DNA from: Planctomycetaceae bacterium | Lineage (GTDB): Bacteria; Planctomycetota; Phycisphaerae; SM23-33 | DNA length: 59,759 nucleotides | Reading direction: 5' to 3' | Assembly (NCBI GenBank): GCA_021371965.1 | Contig: JAJFVE010000006.1 | Span: 1 to 59,759 of the forward strand | Shown: in pieces, positions 16,994 through 25,714 of the stretch | Layout: every line of letters begins with the position of its first letter | Numbering within the stretch: position 1 is the stretch's first letter | Notes under the pieces: model-generated | Databases searched by the model: none | The model's input: the letters and a program-made list of their open reading frames with translations, nothing else | What the model was told of the DNA's origin: nothing | Made by a program: the position numbers and the translations under genes

Positions 16994-17697
16994 TCACTTT
17001 GTGCTTTTTGCGGGGAAAGTGGGCGTTTCAGCGGAGGAAGATATCGGTTGGGGTGTTAGAAGTGCTCGCATCAACTGATTGCCGATGAACTCGGTGTACG
17101 CCGGCGGAATCGCTTCGGCCAGTTCTTCAACGGTCATCCAGTCAATCCCCATGCCTTCACGCCAGGCGTCCACGCCCGGGAACTTGATCTCCCGACGATG
17201 GCAGACCCCCCCGTATGGCCGTACACTGGAAGGGCCGGGCCTTTGTGCCGACACTCGCCGCGGGTCCAGAGCATCACGTTCGACTCGAACAGCCGGTGAC
17301 GCTCCAGATAGAACCCTGCGGCACCAAGGCCGAACATCGACCCGCACAGCATTATGGCGTTGCACAGCGGCGCCCCGACTACGTTCTCGATCACATAGGG
17401 CTTGCCTGTCCGCATCAAGCCCTTGCGAACATCAGCAATCCGGTCTGGGTGACTGGAATTCCGCCCCCACCGCCGCGTCAGATTTGAATGCCGCTGGCAC
17501 GGCGGGCTTGCGTGGATCGCATCGAACTCGTGCCCGCGTGCCGCCAGATATTCCAGAGCGTCCCCCTGATGGAACTCGAACGGATATCGCGGCTGTTTCT
17601 CGATATCGACCCCAACAACCTCAAACCCGGCCCGGTGGTATCCCATTGCCGCGCCACCGGCCTTGCAGAACAGATCCAGCAATCTCAGTTTCGCCAT
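16994..17697 (-). CDS. DNA C5-cytosine methyltransferase, split by a frameshift at G7
   Basis: Motif I DLFCKAGGAAMGYHRAGF, catalytic SPPCQ, ENV and RHRLF motifs are in the first frame (17697 to the stop at 17134). The family C-terminus (WREGMGIDWMTVEELAEAIP...AYTEFIG) is in the next frame, ending at 16994. The frames would join if the 7-base G run (17206-17212) had 8 G, giving ~234 aa. This could be assembly error, decay, phase variation or programmed shifting. First of three clustered methyltransferases. Confidence 0.8.
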
Positions 17698-17698
17698 G

Positions 17699-18172
17699 TC
17701 ACACAACCCTTTTCTCCGCCCGCAAAATGAAGCAGGCGATATGCCGCCCCGTACCCTTGCCGGGCATACGGTCCTCGATGGCAAGCCAGCGCACGTCACC
17801 GAGATTGCGAACCTCTGAACCAATCACGTCGAGCAACATCAGCACCCACTTGTCCACCGGGTACACCAGCACCACCGTCTTGCCTTTACGCCATTCCTCG
17901 ATAGCCTTGCGGACCCAGGCGGTAGGCCCCTTCTTCCGGCCCTGGTGCATGATGGATCCGAAGGGGGGATTGACGTAGTTGCTGGTTCCCCATTCGCACG
18001 TCAGACCGTCGAATCCATCCGGCAGGGGGTATGGGCACGGATCGAACGTGAAGTGAAATTCGGCGTCGAGTTGTTGATACAATTCGGGGGGGGTGATCCA
18101 GTAGTGTTTGCCATCAGCGCCGTTCCCGCGGTGGAACTTGTTGCACTCAGGCTGTGTTTGACTTTGGTGCAT
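17699..18172 (-). CDS. phage N6-adenine methyltransferase (Dam-like), 157 aa
   Basis: Family PF05869-like phage DNA adenine methylase. Seen: WITPPELYQQLDAEFHFTFDP at the start, the catalytic SNYVNPPFG and the VVLVYPVDKW strand. Length is typical. It adjoins the cytosine methyltransferase with one base between, which suggests a modification module protecting phage DNA from restriction. Confidence 0.85.
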   Translation of the reverse strand: MHQSQTQPECNKFHRGNGADGKHYWITPPELYQQLDAEFHFTFDPCPYPLPDGFDGLTCEWGTSNYVNPPFGSIMHQGRKKGPTAWVRKAIEEWRKGKTVVLVYPVDKWVLMLLDVIGSEVRNLGDVRWLAIEDRMPGKGTGRHIACFILRAEKRVV

Positions 18173-18175
18173 CGC

Positions 18176-18568
18176 CTACACAACCCTTCGTCCGCCGCCC
18201 CAATTCCTCTCCGCGCGCCGCCGGATATCCACGAGGATCATCGCTTCGATCTCCTCGGGGGATTTGCCGACGAACTCCGTGATCCGGGGGACCAACCTCA
18301 TTCGCGGCGATGAATTGTCCCTGATCCAGTGACCTACACATATATCCCCGACGCCCAAGTGCTGCGCCAAGTGATGGCGGGCGCCCCAACTGTGGCCCCT
18401 CCGTGGGTACTTTTTGGCCAGGAACTCCGCGAATCCGATCAGCGAGAATCGGAATCGGTGCTCCGGGCAGGTCCACCGGGCGCCCGTCAGGCGGTTGGCG
18501 TGCGGGGAGTCCTGGTTTTCGCAGATCCGGCCGGTCCAGGATTCGCAGGTTTCACAGGGGTCGCTCAT
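18176..18568 (-). CDS. zinc-ribbon plus helix-turn-helix protein, 130 aa
   Basis: N-terminal cysteine cluster (CETCESWTGRIC ... WTCPEH) like a zinc ribbon, then an XRE-like segment (LAQHLGVGDICVGHWIRD) and a helical tail. Likely a DNA-binding accessory or regulator of the methyltransferase group; no operator can be assigned to it. Confidence 0.55.
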   Translation of the reverse strand: MSDPCETCESWTGRICENQDSPHANRLTGARWTCPEHRFRFSLIGFAEFLAKKYPRRGHSWGARHHLAQHLGVGDICVGHWIRDNSSPRMRLVPRITEFVGKSPEEIEAMILVDIRRRAERNWGGGRRVV

Positions 18569-18570
18569 TA

Positions 18571-19293
18571 CTATGCCGCCTCCATGCCGAAATCATCGTT
18601 CTCTTCAAGACGAGACTGCATTCGCAACCACCTTCGCGTCTCAGCCTTCGCTGCCTTGATGCGACGGCGTATCTCTGCGTTTTCCTGCAACGCGCGACGC
18701 ATGGCCGCAAGCCGCTTTTTGTCGATCTCGGGCCGATGCTCACGCAGCCAGGCCAACCACTCGGCGTGCGTCAAGAGCATCAGGTTCTCGCAATCATCGT
18801 GCATCGTGTTTCCGTCGCGGAAATACAGACTCTTTCCCTCTGGCACTGGCCCATGCTCCCGCTCCCAGTTGTATTGGGACATGGGCATCCAGTTCCGCTC
18901 GCCGCCGTTGCGGATCGCGCCGATCTTGATGTAGCGCCGCCCCATCAGATGCTTGCACGGCCGGCCGCCTTTGATTTTCCGTCTCCGGTCGTAGTAGCGA
19001 ACCATGATCGTTCCGACAGGCTGGACCGTCTTCCTGGCATTCCCACTGAGTACGCCCCGTTTGTACGCTGTCGGCGGCGCTTGCGTGTTGTACGTCGGGT
19101 GCCCGTCTTCAAACCATGCCTTGCTTTGATGCTGGCGGCATAGCCGCTTGTACTCATCGTCTCCCAACTTGGCCTTGGCGTACTTACGCAGGGGAACATC
19201 GGAAACATGGTGTGTTTTCTCGATGGTGTCCAGAGACATACCCGCAACCCACTCTGCCAGCAGCGCATCGAGATTTGCGTGGGAATTGCTCAT
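18571..19293 (-). CDS. HNH endonuclease-like protein, 240 aa
   Basis: ATG 19293 gives a 110-base overlap with the upstream methyltransferase. The N-terminal ~70 residues look like a small DNA-binding helix set (LDTIEKTHHVSDVPLRKYAK). The centre holds PMSQYNWEREHGPVPEG ... HDDCENLMLLT, the HNH_3-like histidine/asparagine pattern. Could be a homing-type or restriction-like nuclease. The long overlap is unusual; a later start is possible. Confidence 0.7.
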   Translation of the reverse strand: MSNSHANLDALLAEWVAGMSLDTIEKTHHVSDVPLRKYAKAKLGDDEYKRLCRQHQSKAWFEDGHPTYNTQAPPTAYKRGVLSGNARKTVQPVGTIMVRYYDRRRKIKGGRPCKHLMGRRYIKIGAIRNGGERNWMPMSQYNWEREHGPVPEGKSLYFRDGNTMHDDCENLMLLTHAEWLAWLREHRPEIDKKRLAAMRRALQENAEIRRRIKAAKAETRRWLRMQSRLEENDDFGMEAA

Positions 19294-20416
19294 CCTTGCC
19301 AGCCTCCATGTACTCCATTGGCCTCCTGGAATAGGGGTAGCTGGCCGGCACGTTGTTCGGTCGCAGTTGCCCACTTCGCACTTCCTCAATCCGTCGGCGG
19401 GTCAATTCCGCTTGGCTCTCGCGGACATCGCAGGCAATCCATCGTCGCCCGTTCTTCTCGGCCGTCGCTGCTGTGGTCCCACTTCCTGAGAACGGGTCGC
19501 AGACAATGCCGCCCGGAGGACAGAACGACCGAATGAAGAACTCTGCCAGTGATTCAGGGAATGGAGCCTCGTTGTCGTGGGCGAGCTTGCTGCCCATCAA
19601 TCCACCACCCACCCTACAGTGAATCACGTTGCCCGGGTTGGCAAGGACGGGCGGCTCGTAGATGCCGTTGATTGGATTACCATCCTTGTCGTGACCCCGA
19701 GAACTTACCTTCCCCGTGCTCGTCTGTGGTTTGCGATTCCCGTTCTTGTCCCTGTTTCCAGTGGGGCAGTCGCGACCCCATTTGTCTCGCCGAGCAAGGC
19801 GATGCGAAGGTCGCGTACCAGAACTGCGGACCACGCCCCCATCAAGCACAACTGTTACACCAGAGTCTATTGGATGACCCCACTGATTCACGCGGGATCC
19901 GTCCGTTACCCGATGACTCATTTCCCCGCCCGGTGCCCACTTTGGCGGGTGCCCCATCGCGGTATTGTCCGACCAAGCCAACTTGCCGCCGTTCGTGGCA
20001 CAGACGATAAACTCGTAGTCATTCCGCAACCAATCAGGGCCACCAGAACCGGCAATCCCAACACGGTAGAACGCTGGCGGCTTTCTCAAGCACACCCCGG
20101 CCCTATGCAAATCCGCCAGCAAGAGAACTGGTGTTGCCGACCAGCGGAAGTGTCGCGTCTTTCCCTCCACCACGAACGCCACCAATCCCTTGCACGCCCG
20201 CAGAGACTCACGGACCACCTGCACCATCCAGTCAACCCACTCCTGTCCCTGCTTGGCGAAGCCTATGCCGTAAGTGCGGCAATCCTCGTATGGTGGCGAA
20301 CCAAAAACCAAATCTACCGACCGAGGCGGCAGCGTCGGCATGACTTCCAGGCAGTCCCCGCACACCACGCATCCCTGCGACTCCCCGGATAACACGCTCG
20401 CAATTTCTGGGTTCAT
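19184..20416 (-). CDS. beta-class DNA methyltransferase (m4C or m6A), 410 aa
   Basis: The catalytic motif GSPPYEDC occurs early (residue ~45) and the S-adenosylmethionine motif CDPFSGSGTTAATAEKNG late (residue ~325), the order of beta-class enzymes; SPPY is commonest in N4-cytosine types. A variable region between them is probably the target-recognition domain. ATG 20416 overlaps the preceding stop (ATGA). The C-terminus runs 110 bases into the HNH gene. Confidence 0.85.
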   Translation of the reverse strand: MNPEIASVLSGESQGCVVCGDCLEVMPTLPPRSVDLVFGSPPYEDCRTYGIGFAKQGQEWVDWMVQVVRESLRACKGLVAFVVEGKTRHFRWSATPVLLLADLHRAGVCLRKPPAFYRVGIAGSGGPDWLRNDYEFIVCATNGGKLAWSDNTAMGHPPKWAPGGEMSHRVTDGSRVNQWGHPIDSGVTVVLDGGVVRSSGTRPSHRLARRDKWGRDCPTGNRDKNGNRKPQTSTGKVSSRGHDKDGNPINGIYEPPVLANPGNVIHCRVGGGLMGSKLAHDNEAPFPESLAEFFIRSFCPPGGIVCDPFSGSGTTAATAEKNGRRWIACDVRESQAELTRRRIEEVRSGQLRPNNVPASYPYSRRPMEYMEAGKDEQFPRKSRCAAGRVGCGYVSGHHRENTPCFRCSPA

Positions 20417-20622
20417 CGTTGCGACTCCCGCGCGGGACAATCTTTTCCGTGCCCACTTGTCCCCACGCAGGCCCCGCTGGGGCGGTAGGGGCGAACATAC
20501 TTCGGCGTCTGCGGGGCAGCGTCCAGACCCCTCTTGTTCCCTTTCTTGACTCTGCCGAATGTGTAGGCCCATACGGCGCCAGGGAGATTGAATAGGGCTT
20601 TGAGGGTGTTGCGAATTCTCAT
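20413..20622 (-). CDS. hypothetical protein, 69 aa
   Basis: Basic, with an N-terminal LKALFNLPGAVWAYTFGRVK segment and a Gly/Pro-rich tail. ATGA-coupled to the methyltransferase, so perhaps its partner. No recognised domain. Confidence 0.5.
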   Translation of the reverse strand: MRIRNTLKALFNLPGAVWAYTFGRVKKGNKRGLDAAPQTPKYVRPYRPSGACVGTSGHGKDCPARESQR

Positions 20623-20626
20623 GGTG

Positions 20627-21127
20627 TCACTCCACGCAAGCCTTCGTCGAGCCGAAGACCTGCTTGAAAAGGGGATTGGCGTATCGGATTTCGGCCCACT
20701 GGCTCGCGGCAGCCTTCACGCGCGGCCGCTTCGCTGATTCCGCGGCGAACACACACACGATCTTGTCGAAGCCGCTGTAGTTCTGCCGCACGCGCCGAAA
20801 TTTGTGGACGTCCTTCTGCTCGATGTAGCCCTTCGTCTCGTGCAGTTCGAGCTCGCCGCCCGGCATCAGGACCAGGAAGTCCGGGGTCCACTCTGCCGGC
20901 AGGCCCTCGGCGAATCGCAGGGTGAACGGCTCGTACCACCAGCCGAGAATCTGGCCGATCTCCCGCATACGCTCCAGGTAATTTGCGTAGCGGGCCTCCA
21001 GCTTCGACCGGAAGTGATAGGTGATCTTGCCCAGGTCGAATTCCAGTGTCACCGGCTGATTGCCGAACTTCCGCTGGACGTGATTGGCGTTGGGCTCGAA
21101 GCCCATCTTTACGACTTCATCAAACAT
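20627..21127 (-). CDS. DUF1064-like nuclease, 166 aa
   Basis: Matches the DUF1064/resolvase-like fold: EARYANYLE helix, WTPDFLVL and ELHETKG, i.e. the E...D...ExK active-site pattern of the restriction-endonuclease superfamily. Such genes sit in phage replication regions and may cut branched DNA. ATG 21127 gives a short overlap with the upstream gene. Confidence 0.75.
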   Translation of the reverse strand: MFDEVVKMGFEPNANHVQRKFGNQPVTLEFDLGKITYHFRSKLEARYANYLERMREIGQILGWWYEPFTLRFAEGLPAEWTPDFLVLMPGGELELHETKGYIEQKDVHKFRRVRQNYSGFDKIVCVFAAESAKRPRVKAAASQWAEIRYANPLFKQVFGSTKACVE

Positions 21128-21975
21128 GGCGCCTTGGCTCCTTCCTGCCCAGTCGTGGGCCATTGCCGCAGCGACTCAGGGGCAAGGCTGAGGATCTCCG
21201 CGATGCGGTCGATGTCCTTGATGATCTCCTTGCCCATCGCTACTGCCTTGGCAAACACAGGCACCTCCGCAGCGTGGCATTGATCGACGACACGCTTGAT
21301 CCAGGCCAGTTCGCAAGGACGGCCCGGCTTACCGTTGACGACCTCGGGGCCGACGACGACAAAACCCACAAGATCCCTGCGGAGAATGGGGCGCCATGCC
21401 GGTGGACACTTGACCGTGAAATCCACCGGCCCCAACAGCGGCTCCAGGCTCACCCACAGCAGCCCAGCCAGTGTTCGCAGCAGGAGCGGCAACTTCTCAT
21501 CAGCCTCTGCCTGATTGCAGAGCGTGACACCGTTCCAGTGGTTCGGCAGGTAATCGCCACCTCCCAGTTCTCGGCAGCCGCATTCTATCGTCACGCCGTA
21601 GACCTTCTCCTGGTAGTTCACAATTCGCTTGGTCAACGTCAGGAACGTGTGCTGCGGGCACGCCCCCATGACCTCCAGAATCCGGTCGATCCATTCAGGC
21701 TTGACCTGCTCGTGCAGCCAATCGCCCATGTACTCGACGCCGACAACTTGCGGCTCCTTCCACCGCAGCGGCTCCATCAACTCCCTCTCCAGCAGGAAGG
21801 CCGGGCCGCCTCCACGCGCCGCCCGCAATTCCGGCGACAGTTTCGGGTTTCCAGCGTGACGGCGGGCCATCGCCAGATGCCAGCAGTGTTCGCAGCCGGG
21901 CGATACTGGGTCACACCGCATGGCGATAGGATTCCAGGTGCGGTCCAAATACTCGATTTTCGTTCCTTGGCTCAT
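21109..21975 (-). CDS. phage Gp37/Gp68-like protein (DUF5131), 288 aa
   Basis: Starts IEYLDRTWNPIAMRCDP and carries C-x6-C-x2-C (CDPVSPGCEHC), the conserved cysteines of this radical-SAM-related phage family. Further family sequence: HTFLTLTKR, WVSLEPLLGPVDF, VVVGPEVVNGKPGRP. Reaction unknown. It lies beside DnaB and the nuclease; a role in nucleotide or DNA modification is only a guess. Confidence 0.8.
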   Translation of the reverse strand: MSQGTKIEYLDRTWNPIAMRCDPVSPGCEHCWHLAMARRHAGNPKLSPELRAARGGGPAFLLERELMEPLRWKEPQVVGVEYMGDWLHEQVKPEWIDRILEVMGACPQHTFLTLTKRIVNYQEKVYGVTIECGCRELGGGDYLPNHWNGVTLCNQAEADEKLPLLLRTLAGLLWVSLEPLLGPVDFTVKCPPAWRPILRRDLVGFVVVGPEVVNGKPGRPCELAWIKRVVDQCHAAEVPVFAKAVAMGKEIIKDIDRIAEILSLAPESLRQWPTTGQEGAKAPCLMKS

Positions 21976-21997
21976 TGGTATCCTCTCGCGGGCTCCA

Positions 21998-23317
21998 TCA
22001 CGGCCGCAGACTGTGAAATGTCATGGTGGTAGGCTCAAAGCCGCACGTCACAAGGCCGATAGCCCCGTTGCGCTGCTTCGCCAGGATCAGTTCGGCTTGA
22101 TTGGTCGTGGACCACGCGGGGTCGTTCTGGTGGTAGTAATCCTCACGGTGGAGAAACAGCACCACGTCTGCGTCCTGCTCGATATTGCCGGATTCCCGCA
22201 AGTCCGCCATCCGGGGCCGGTGGTCCGTGCGCCCCTCCGGCGACCGATTCAACTGGCTCAAGAGGATCATGGGACACCTAACTTCCAGGGCCAGCCCCTT
22301 CATCATGCGGGACAGAATCCCGACCTCCTGATTGCGGTTCTCGGTCTTCTTGTGGTCCACCTGCATCAGTTGCAGATAATCCACCACGATCAAGCCGACC
22401 GGCTTCTTTCGTGCGAGCCGCCGCACTTGGGACCGCACTTCCAGGGGAGACATGCTGGGGACGCTCACGACCATCATGTCTCGCTCCTGTAGCCGCTGGA
22501 CCGCCGGCGGCAGCTTGGCAAACTCATCCTGGCGAATCATCCCGCGCCGAAGGGCGGACGCCGACACGCCGGATTCACTACTGATGAGCCGGATCGCCAA
22601 TGAAGTCGGGTCCATTTCCAGGGAGACAAAGACGACGCAGGTGTCCCGGGCTGCTGTGGCGGCGACGTTTAGGGCGAACGCCGTCTTGCCGACCGAGGGC
22701 CGCGCCGCCAGAACCATCAAGTCCCCTGGACGCAAACCTCCGTCGAGTATCTCGTCCAACTCGAATACGCCCAGCGGCCGGCAGGGGGGTTTCTTGCCAT
22801 CAACAGCATCGCAGACGGTGGAAAATGCCTGAGCCAGCAGGTCTTTCGCGTCAGCCTCGTTGCTCTCGGCGTCCCCGGGAAAGCGCTTGCTCGACCGAAT
22901 CACCATCAGCCGGCTCTCAAAGGCGTCCAGAATACCCGGCAAATCCTCGCCGTCATCGACCTGCCGCATAGCCGCGTCTGCCGCCTCGTACAGGGAACGC
23001 CTGATAATCCTGTCGTTGAGGATCTTCGCATAGTACCTGGCGTTGGCGGCACTGGGGACGGACTCAACGATCTCCCGCAGGTAGGGGGCCCCGCCAGCCG
23101 CATCGGCGTTGCTGGTTTTCTGCAACTCCGACCAGACCTGGGCGCCGTCGATGTCGCGGCAACCGGTGTTGTACAGGGCTACCAGCGTCCGCCATAACAC
23201 CTGATGCCGCCCGTCCGCGAAATCCTTCGGCTCAAAACGGGTGTGGAAGTCCTCCAGGGCGACCGTGCTCAGAATGCACGACGCCAGGAAGCAGGCTTCG
23301 ATGTTGGGGTCCGCCAT
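21998..23317 (-). CDS. dnaB: replicative DNA helicase, DnaB-like, 439 aa
   Basis: Hexameric 5'-3' helicase for phage replication. N-terminal helical domain (residues 1-110), Walker A ARPSVGKTA, Walker B LIVVDYLQLM, and LSQLNRSPEGR plus SGNIEQDADVVLFLHRE near the end. ATG 23317 is five bases after the replication-initiator stop, fitting an initiator-helicase pair. Confidence 0.92.
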   Translation of the reverse strand: MADPNIEACFLASCILSTVALEDFHTRFEPKDFADGRHQVLWRTLVALYNTGCRDIDGAQVWSELQKTSNADAAGGAPYLREIVESVPSAANARYYAKILNDRIIRRSLYEAADAAMRQVDDGEDLPGILDAFESRLMVIRSSKRFPGDAESNEADAKDLLAQAFSTVCDAVDGKKPPCRPLGVFELDEILDGGLRPGDLMVLAARPSVGKTAFALNVAATAARDTCVVFVSLEMDPTSLAIRLISSESGVSASALRRGMIRQDEFAKLPPAVQRLQERDMMVVSVPSMSPLEVRSQVRRLARKKPVGLIVVDYLQLMQVDHKKTENRNQEVGILSRMMKGLALEVRCPMILLSQLNRSPEGRTDHRPRMADLRESGNIEQDADVVLFLHREDYYHQNDPAWSTTNQAELILAKQRNGAIGLVTCGFEPTTMTFHSLRP

Positions 23318-23321
23318 CGCC

Positions 23322-24227
23322 TCAAATCGGGGCTGTTGGAGTTTGGGGGTTCTTGTTCTCTGGCTTGATACAGTCGTCGCACAATCCATAGGGCACCTCA
23401 TTGTCGTCTCGGCTAATGTGGGTCACGGGCTTACCGCTCTTGCCGTTGCACCGCTTGCAGGGTTGGTTGCCGATCTCCTCCCTGATTGACTTCCTGATTC
23501 GTTTCGTAGTAGTCCCCTTTAGGGGATATAGGGGTATATCTGCTTCTGCTTCTGCTTCTGCGGCTACGGTAGTTGATTTTTGGGGTTCCGTAGCTACGGA
23601 AGGTTTTCCCGTAGTAACTACCGTAGTAGTGGGGTGTGGACGTGAATCCCTCTCAGCCAACGCTGCCACCAAACTACAGAGGGATGGAGTAGCCTTGAAC
23701 CATTCTCCCTCGATTCTGTCTGCCGCAAATTGCTCATGCCTCTCTTTTTCACGAGCCATCCTTGCTTTTTCGGTAGCCAAAATCTCCAAGTGTGGATTGA
23801 CCACCCGCAAATCACTAAGGCGAGCCCAAGGGTTTTTGCTGAAACCAATCTTGATGCTGTCGCCACCCAAAACGCCCGCGTAGTAGACGTATCCCTCCAT
23901 GTCCAGGGACGCCCTCACAGGCCTATCCATCTCCCGGTATTTCTCGTAATTGACGATCTTCCAGCCCCCATCAACTGGTACGATCCGCCTGCCATCCAGG
24001 TCCTTTGTCCTGCTGTATGGGTCCGGCTCGCAGAGGCGTTGAATGCTACGTTCAGCCTCCTCCATGGTCATTCTCGCTATGGCGGCCATTCCAGGGACGG
24101 CACCGGGGACATATCCGTGGGCGTCCGCCGTTGCCAGCATCGTGACCCACATGATCCGGGTCTTGTCGTCCTCGCTCCAGATGCTCGACGTGATGATACT
24201 GCTGCACAGTTTCGTAAACCCAGCCAT
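23322..24227 (-). CDS. replication-initiator-like protein with MUG113/T5orf172-type GIY-YIG domain, 301 aa
   Basis: Residues 1-110 resemble phage replisome organisers (KLCSSIITSSIWSEDDKTR, then a winged-helix-like region ending WKIVNYEKYRE). Residues ~115-200 contain GYVYYAGVLGGDSIKIGFS, ARLSDLRVVNPHLEIL, KERHEQFA and GEWFKA, the pattern of MUG113/T5orf172 nucleases. A linker leads to a C-terminal zinc finger (CKRCNGKSG ... GLCDDC). The combination is unusual. It sits directly before DnaB. Confidence 0.75.
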   Translation of the reverse strand: MAGFTKLCSSIITSSIWSEDDKTRIMWVTMLATADAHGYVPGAVPGMAAIARMTMEEAERSIQRLCEPDPYSRTKDLDGRRIVPVDGGWKIVNYEKYREMDRPVRASLDMEGYVYYAGVLGGDSIKIGFSKNPWARLSDLRVVNPHLEILATEKARMAREKERHEQFAADRIEGEWFKATPSLCSLVAALAERDSRPHPTTTVVTTGKPSVATEPQKSTTVAAEAEAEADIPLYPLKGTTTKRIRKSIREEIGNQPCKRCNGKSGKPVTHISRDDNEVPYGLCDDCIKPENKNPQTPTAPI

Positions 24228-24238
24228 CCGTGGACCTC

Positions 24239-24613
24239 TCAACCCTCATGTTCCGTGAAAACCGGCTCCCACGTAATCGCCATCTTCCCGCTGATCTCAC
24301 ACTTCCGCTTGATTGGCTCGCCGTGCTCGTCGCAGATCCTTGCCGAACGTCCCACCCGGGCCAGATCGGGCAGCCGGCGGCCTACCTCGTGTCGCTCCAG
24401 CCCGGATTGAACCGCAATCTCTCTGCTGGTGCAGCCGGGATATGGTTCTTTGGTGTCCGGGTTTATGGGGGGCTTTGCGGTGCACAGGGCAGCGTACACG
24501 ATCCGCATTTGTGCGGCGTGGGTGCCGTCTCGCTGGATCTCCTCGGCGGCCAGGTCGCTTGTGACTGGATCAGACTGACGCGCGAGGAGAAATAGGGGCA
24601 CGTCTGTAACCAT
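24239..24613 (-). CDS. winged-helix protein of the replication region, 124 aa
   Basis: Central GCTSREIAVQSGLERHEVGR is a helix-turn-helix, followed by a wing-like RLPDLARVGRSARI. Similar small wHTH proteins precede phage replication genes. Could bind the origin or regulate the operon. Confidence 0.65.
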   Translation of the reverse strand: MVTDVPLFLLARQSDPVTSDLAAEEIQRDGTHAAQMRIVYAALCTAKPPINPDTKEPYPGCTSREIAVQSGLERHEVGRRLPDLARVGRSARICDEHGEPIKRKCEISGKMAITWEPVFTEHEG

Positions 24614-24614
24614 G

Positions 24615-25424
24615 CTACTTTGCCTCCTTACAGCCAGGTGAATTGAGAATCCTGCCTACCAGATTCTGCCATTCCGTTGGTTTCGTGCCCTTGCTCTCTG
24701 GGGGCTGGAAGTACATTGGGAAGGGCACAGCCCCGTTATCTTTGACGAATTGGCACCGCTCCTCAGCCGCATCAATAGTGTCGCCCTCGAAGCCCACCAA
24801 GACATAGCAGGAGAGCTTCCAGTGCGGTTGCCCTGCCTGCCGGAACAATCGCAGGGCCTCGGCTACAGGTTTTCTCTCGTTGGGCCGGTCATAACCGAAA
24901 TGGACGCGCTTGAATCTGATCTCTGTCAGGGCCTTGACGAACCATGATTCTACCCTGACCGCTTCCAGCCCCCCAGAGAACTCTGCTTTGTGCGTCTGCT
25001 GGCTCAACATCTGCAAGACTGCTTCAACGTGCGAACGCGGACACGCGAGAAGATTGTTGTCCTGAATGATCCAGCCCGGCTTGATGGCGATCGGACGAAC
25101 ATTTCCCTCTCGCTTCCAGGCGAGACAGAATCCGCACCGATTCGGGTAGCCTCGTGAAGTGATCGTGTAGCCGGGTTTCAGATACAGTCCAGGCTTAAAG
25201 GGGCCGCCGGCGTTGTTGTAGGCGGGACCGTCGATGAGGACTGTGGGATAGTATTGCCGCCACTGTTGGGCCAGGTATTCCGCGCGCGGCTTGTCCCATG
25301 TGAATGTCACGCTAACGTGGACCTCATCGACTTGCGGCATGTCGAACGGGGGGCCGTCGAAGAATACCAGATCATCGACGGGCGTTGCCTTTGTTCGGCG
25401 CGGGAATACACGCGCAATTTCCAT
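24615..25424 (-). CDS. phage radical-SAM family protein lacking the first cluster cysteine, 269 aa
   Basis: Strongly resembles a phage radical-SAM family: VDEVHVSVTFTWDKPRAEYL, PGLYLKPGYTITSRG, DNNLLACPRSHVEAVL, ALRLFRQAG. The [4Fe-4S] motif normally reads RGCPNRCxFC, but here it is RGYPNRCGFC: Tyr (TAC) replaces the first Cys. Cluster binding may be lost, or the protein may be a pseudoenzyme. Possible substrate unknown. Confidence 0.75.
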   Translation of the reverse strand: MEIARVFPRRTKATPVDDLVFFDGPPFDMPQVDEVHVSVTFTWDKPRAEYLAQQWRQYYPTVLIDGPAYNNAGGPFKPGLYLKPGYTITSRGYPNRCGFCLAWKREGNVRPIAIKPGWIIQDNNLLACPRSHVEAVLQMLSQQTHKAEFSGGLEAVRVESWFVKALTEIRFKRVHFGYDRPNERKPVAEALRLFRQAGQPHWKLSCYVLVGFEGDTIDAAEERCQFVKDNGAVPFPMYFQPPESKGTKPTEWQNLVGRILNSPGCKEAK

Positions 25425-25510
25425 CCTTGACTCTCCAAAAGGCTCCAACCGTGAAGCCGGGTATTACTGCACAGGCCCGCCGGAGCTTGCACAGGCTCCC
25501 TTGGGGGGTG

Positions 25511-25699
25511 TTACATCCGTCTGTCGTAGATCTTCTGCAATGTCTCAGCCTGCTTGGGCCTGAAATCCCCTTGCCAGTTGTTCAGGCTGTCGAGAAACTC
25601 TATCTCCCAGTCCGTCAGACCAGATTCCAAGTCCAGAAGCTCCTGCAACATGCCGCGCAGGTTCTCTTGTTCTTCCTTGCTCACGTTTTGGGCCTCCAA
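25511..25699 (-). CDS. small conserved phage protein, 62 aa
   Basis: All-helical: ENLRGMLQELLDLESGLTDW, EIEFLDSLNN and PKQAETLQKIYDRRM. This 'L-T-x-W-E-x-x-F-L' pattern occurs in small proteins of phage early regions (recall). Role unknown. Confidence 0.6.
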   Translation of the reverse strand: MEAQNVSKEEQENLRGMLQELLDLESGLTDWEIEFLDSLNNWQGDFRPKQAETLQKIYDRRM

Positions 25700-25714
25700 G
25701 CCTTTGCACAGGTA

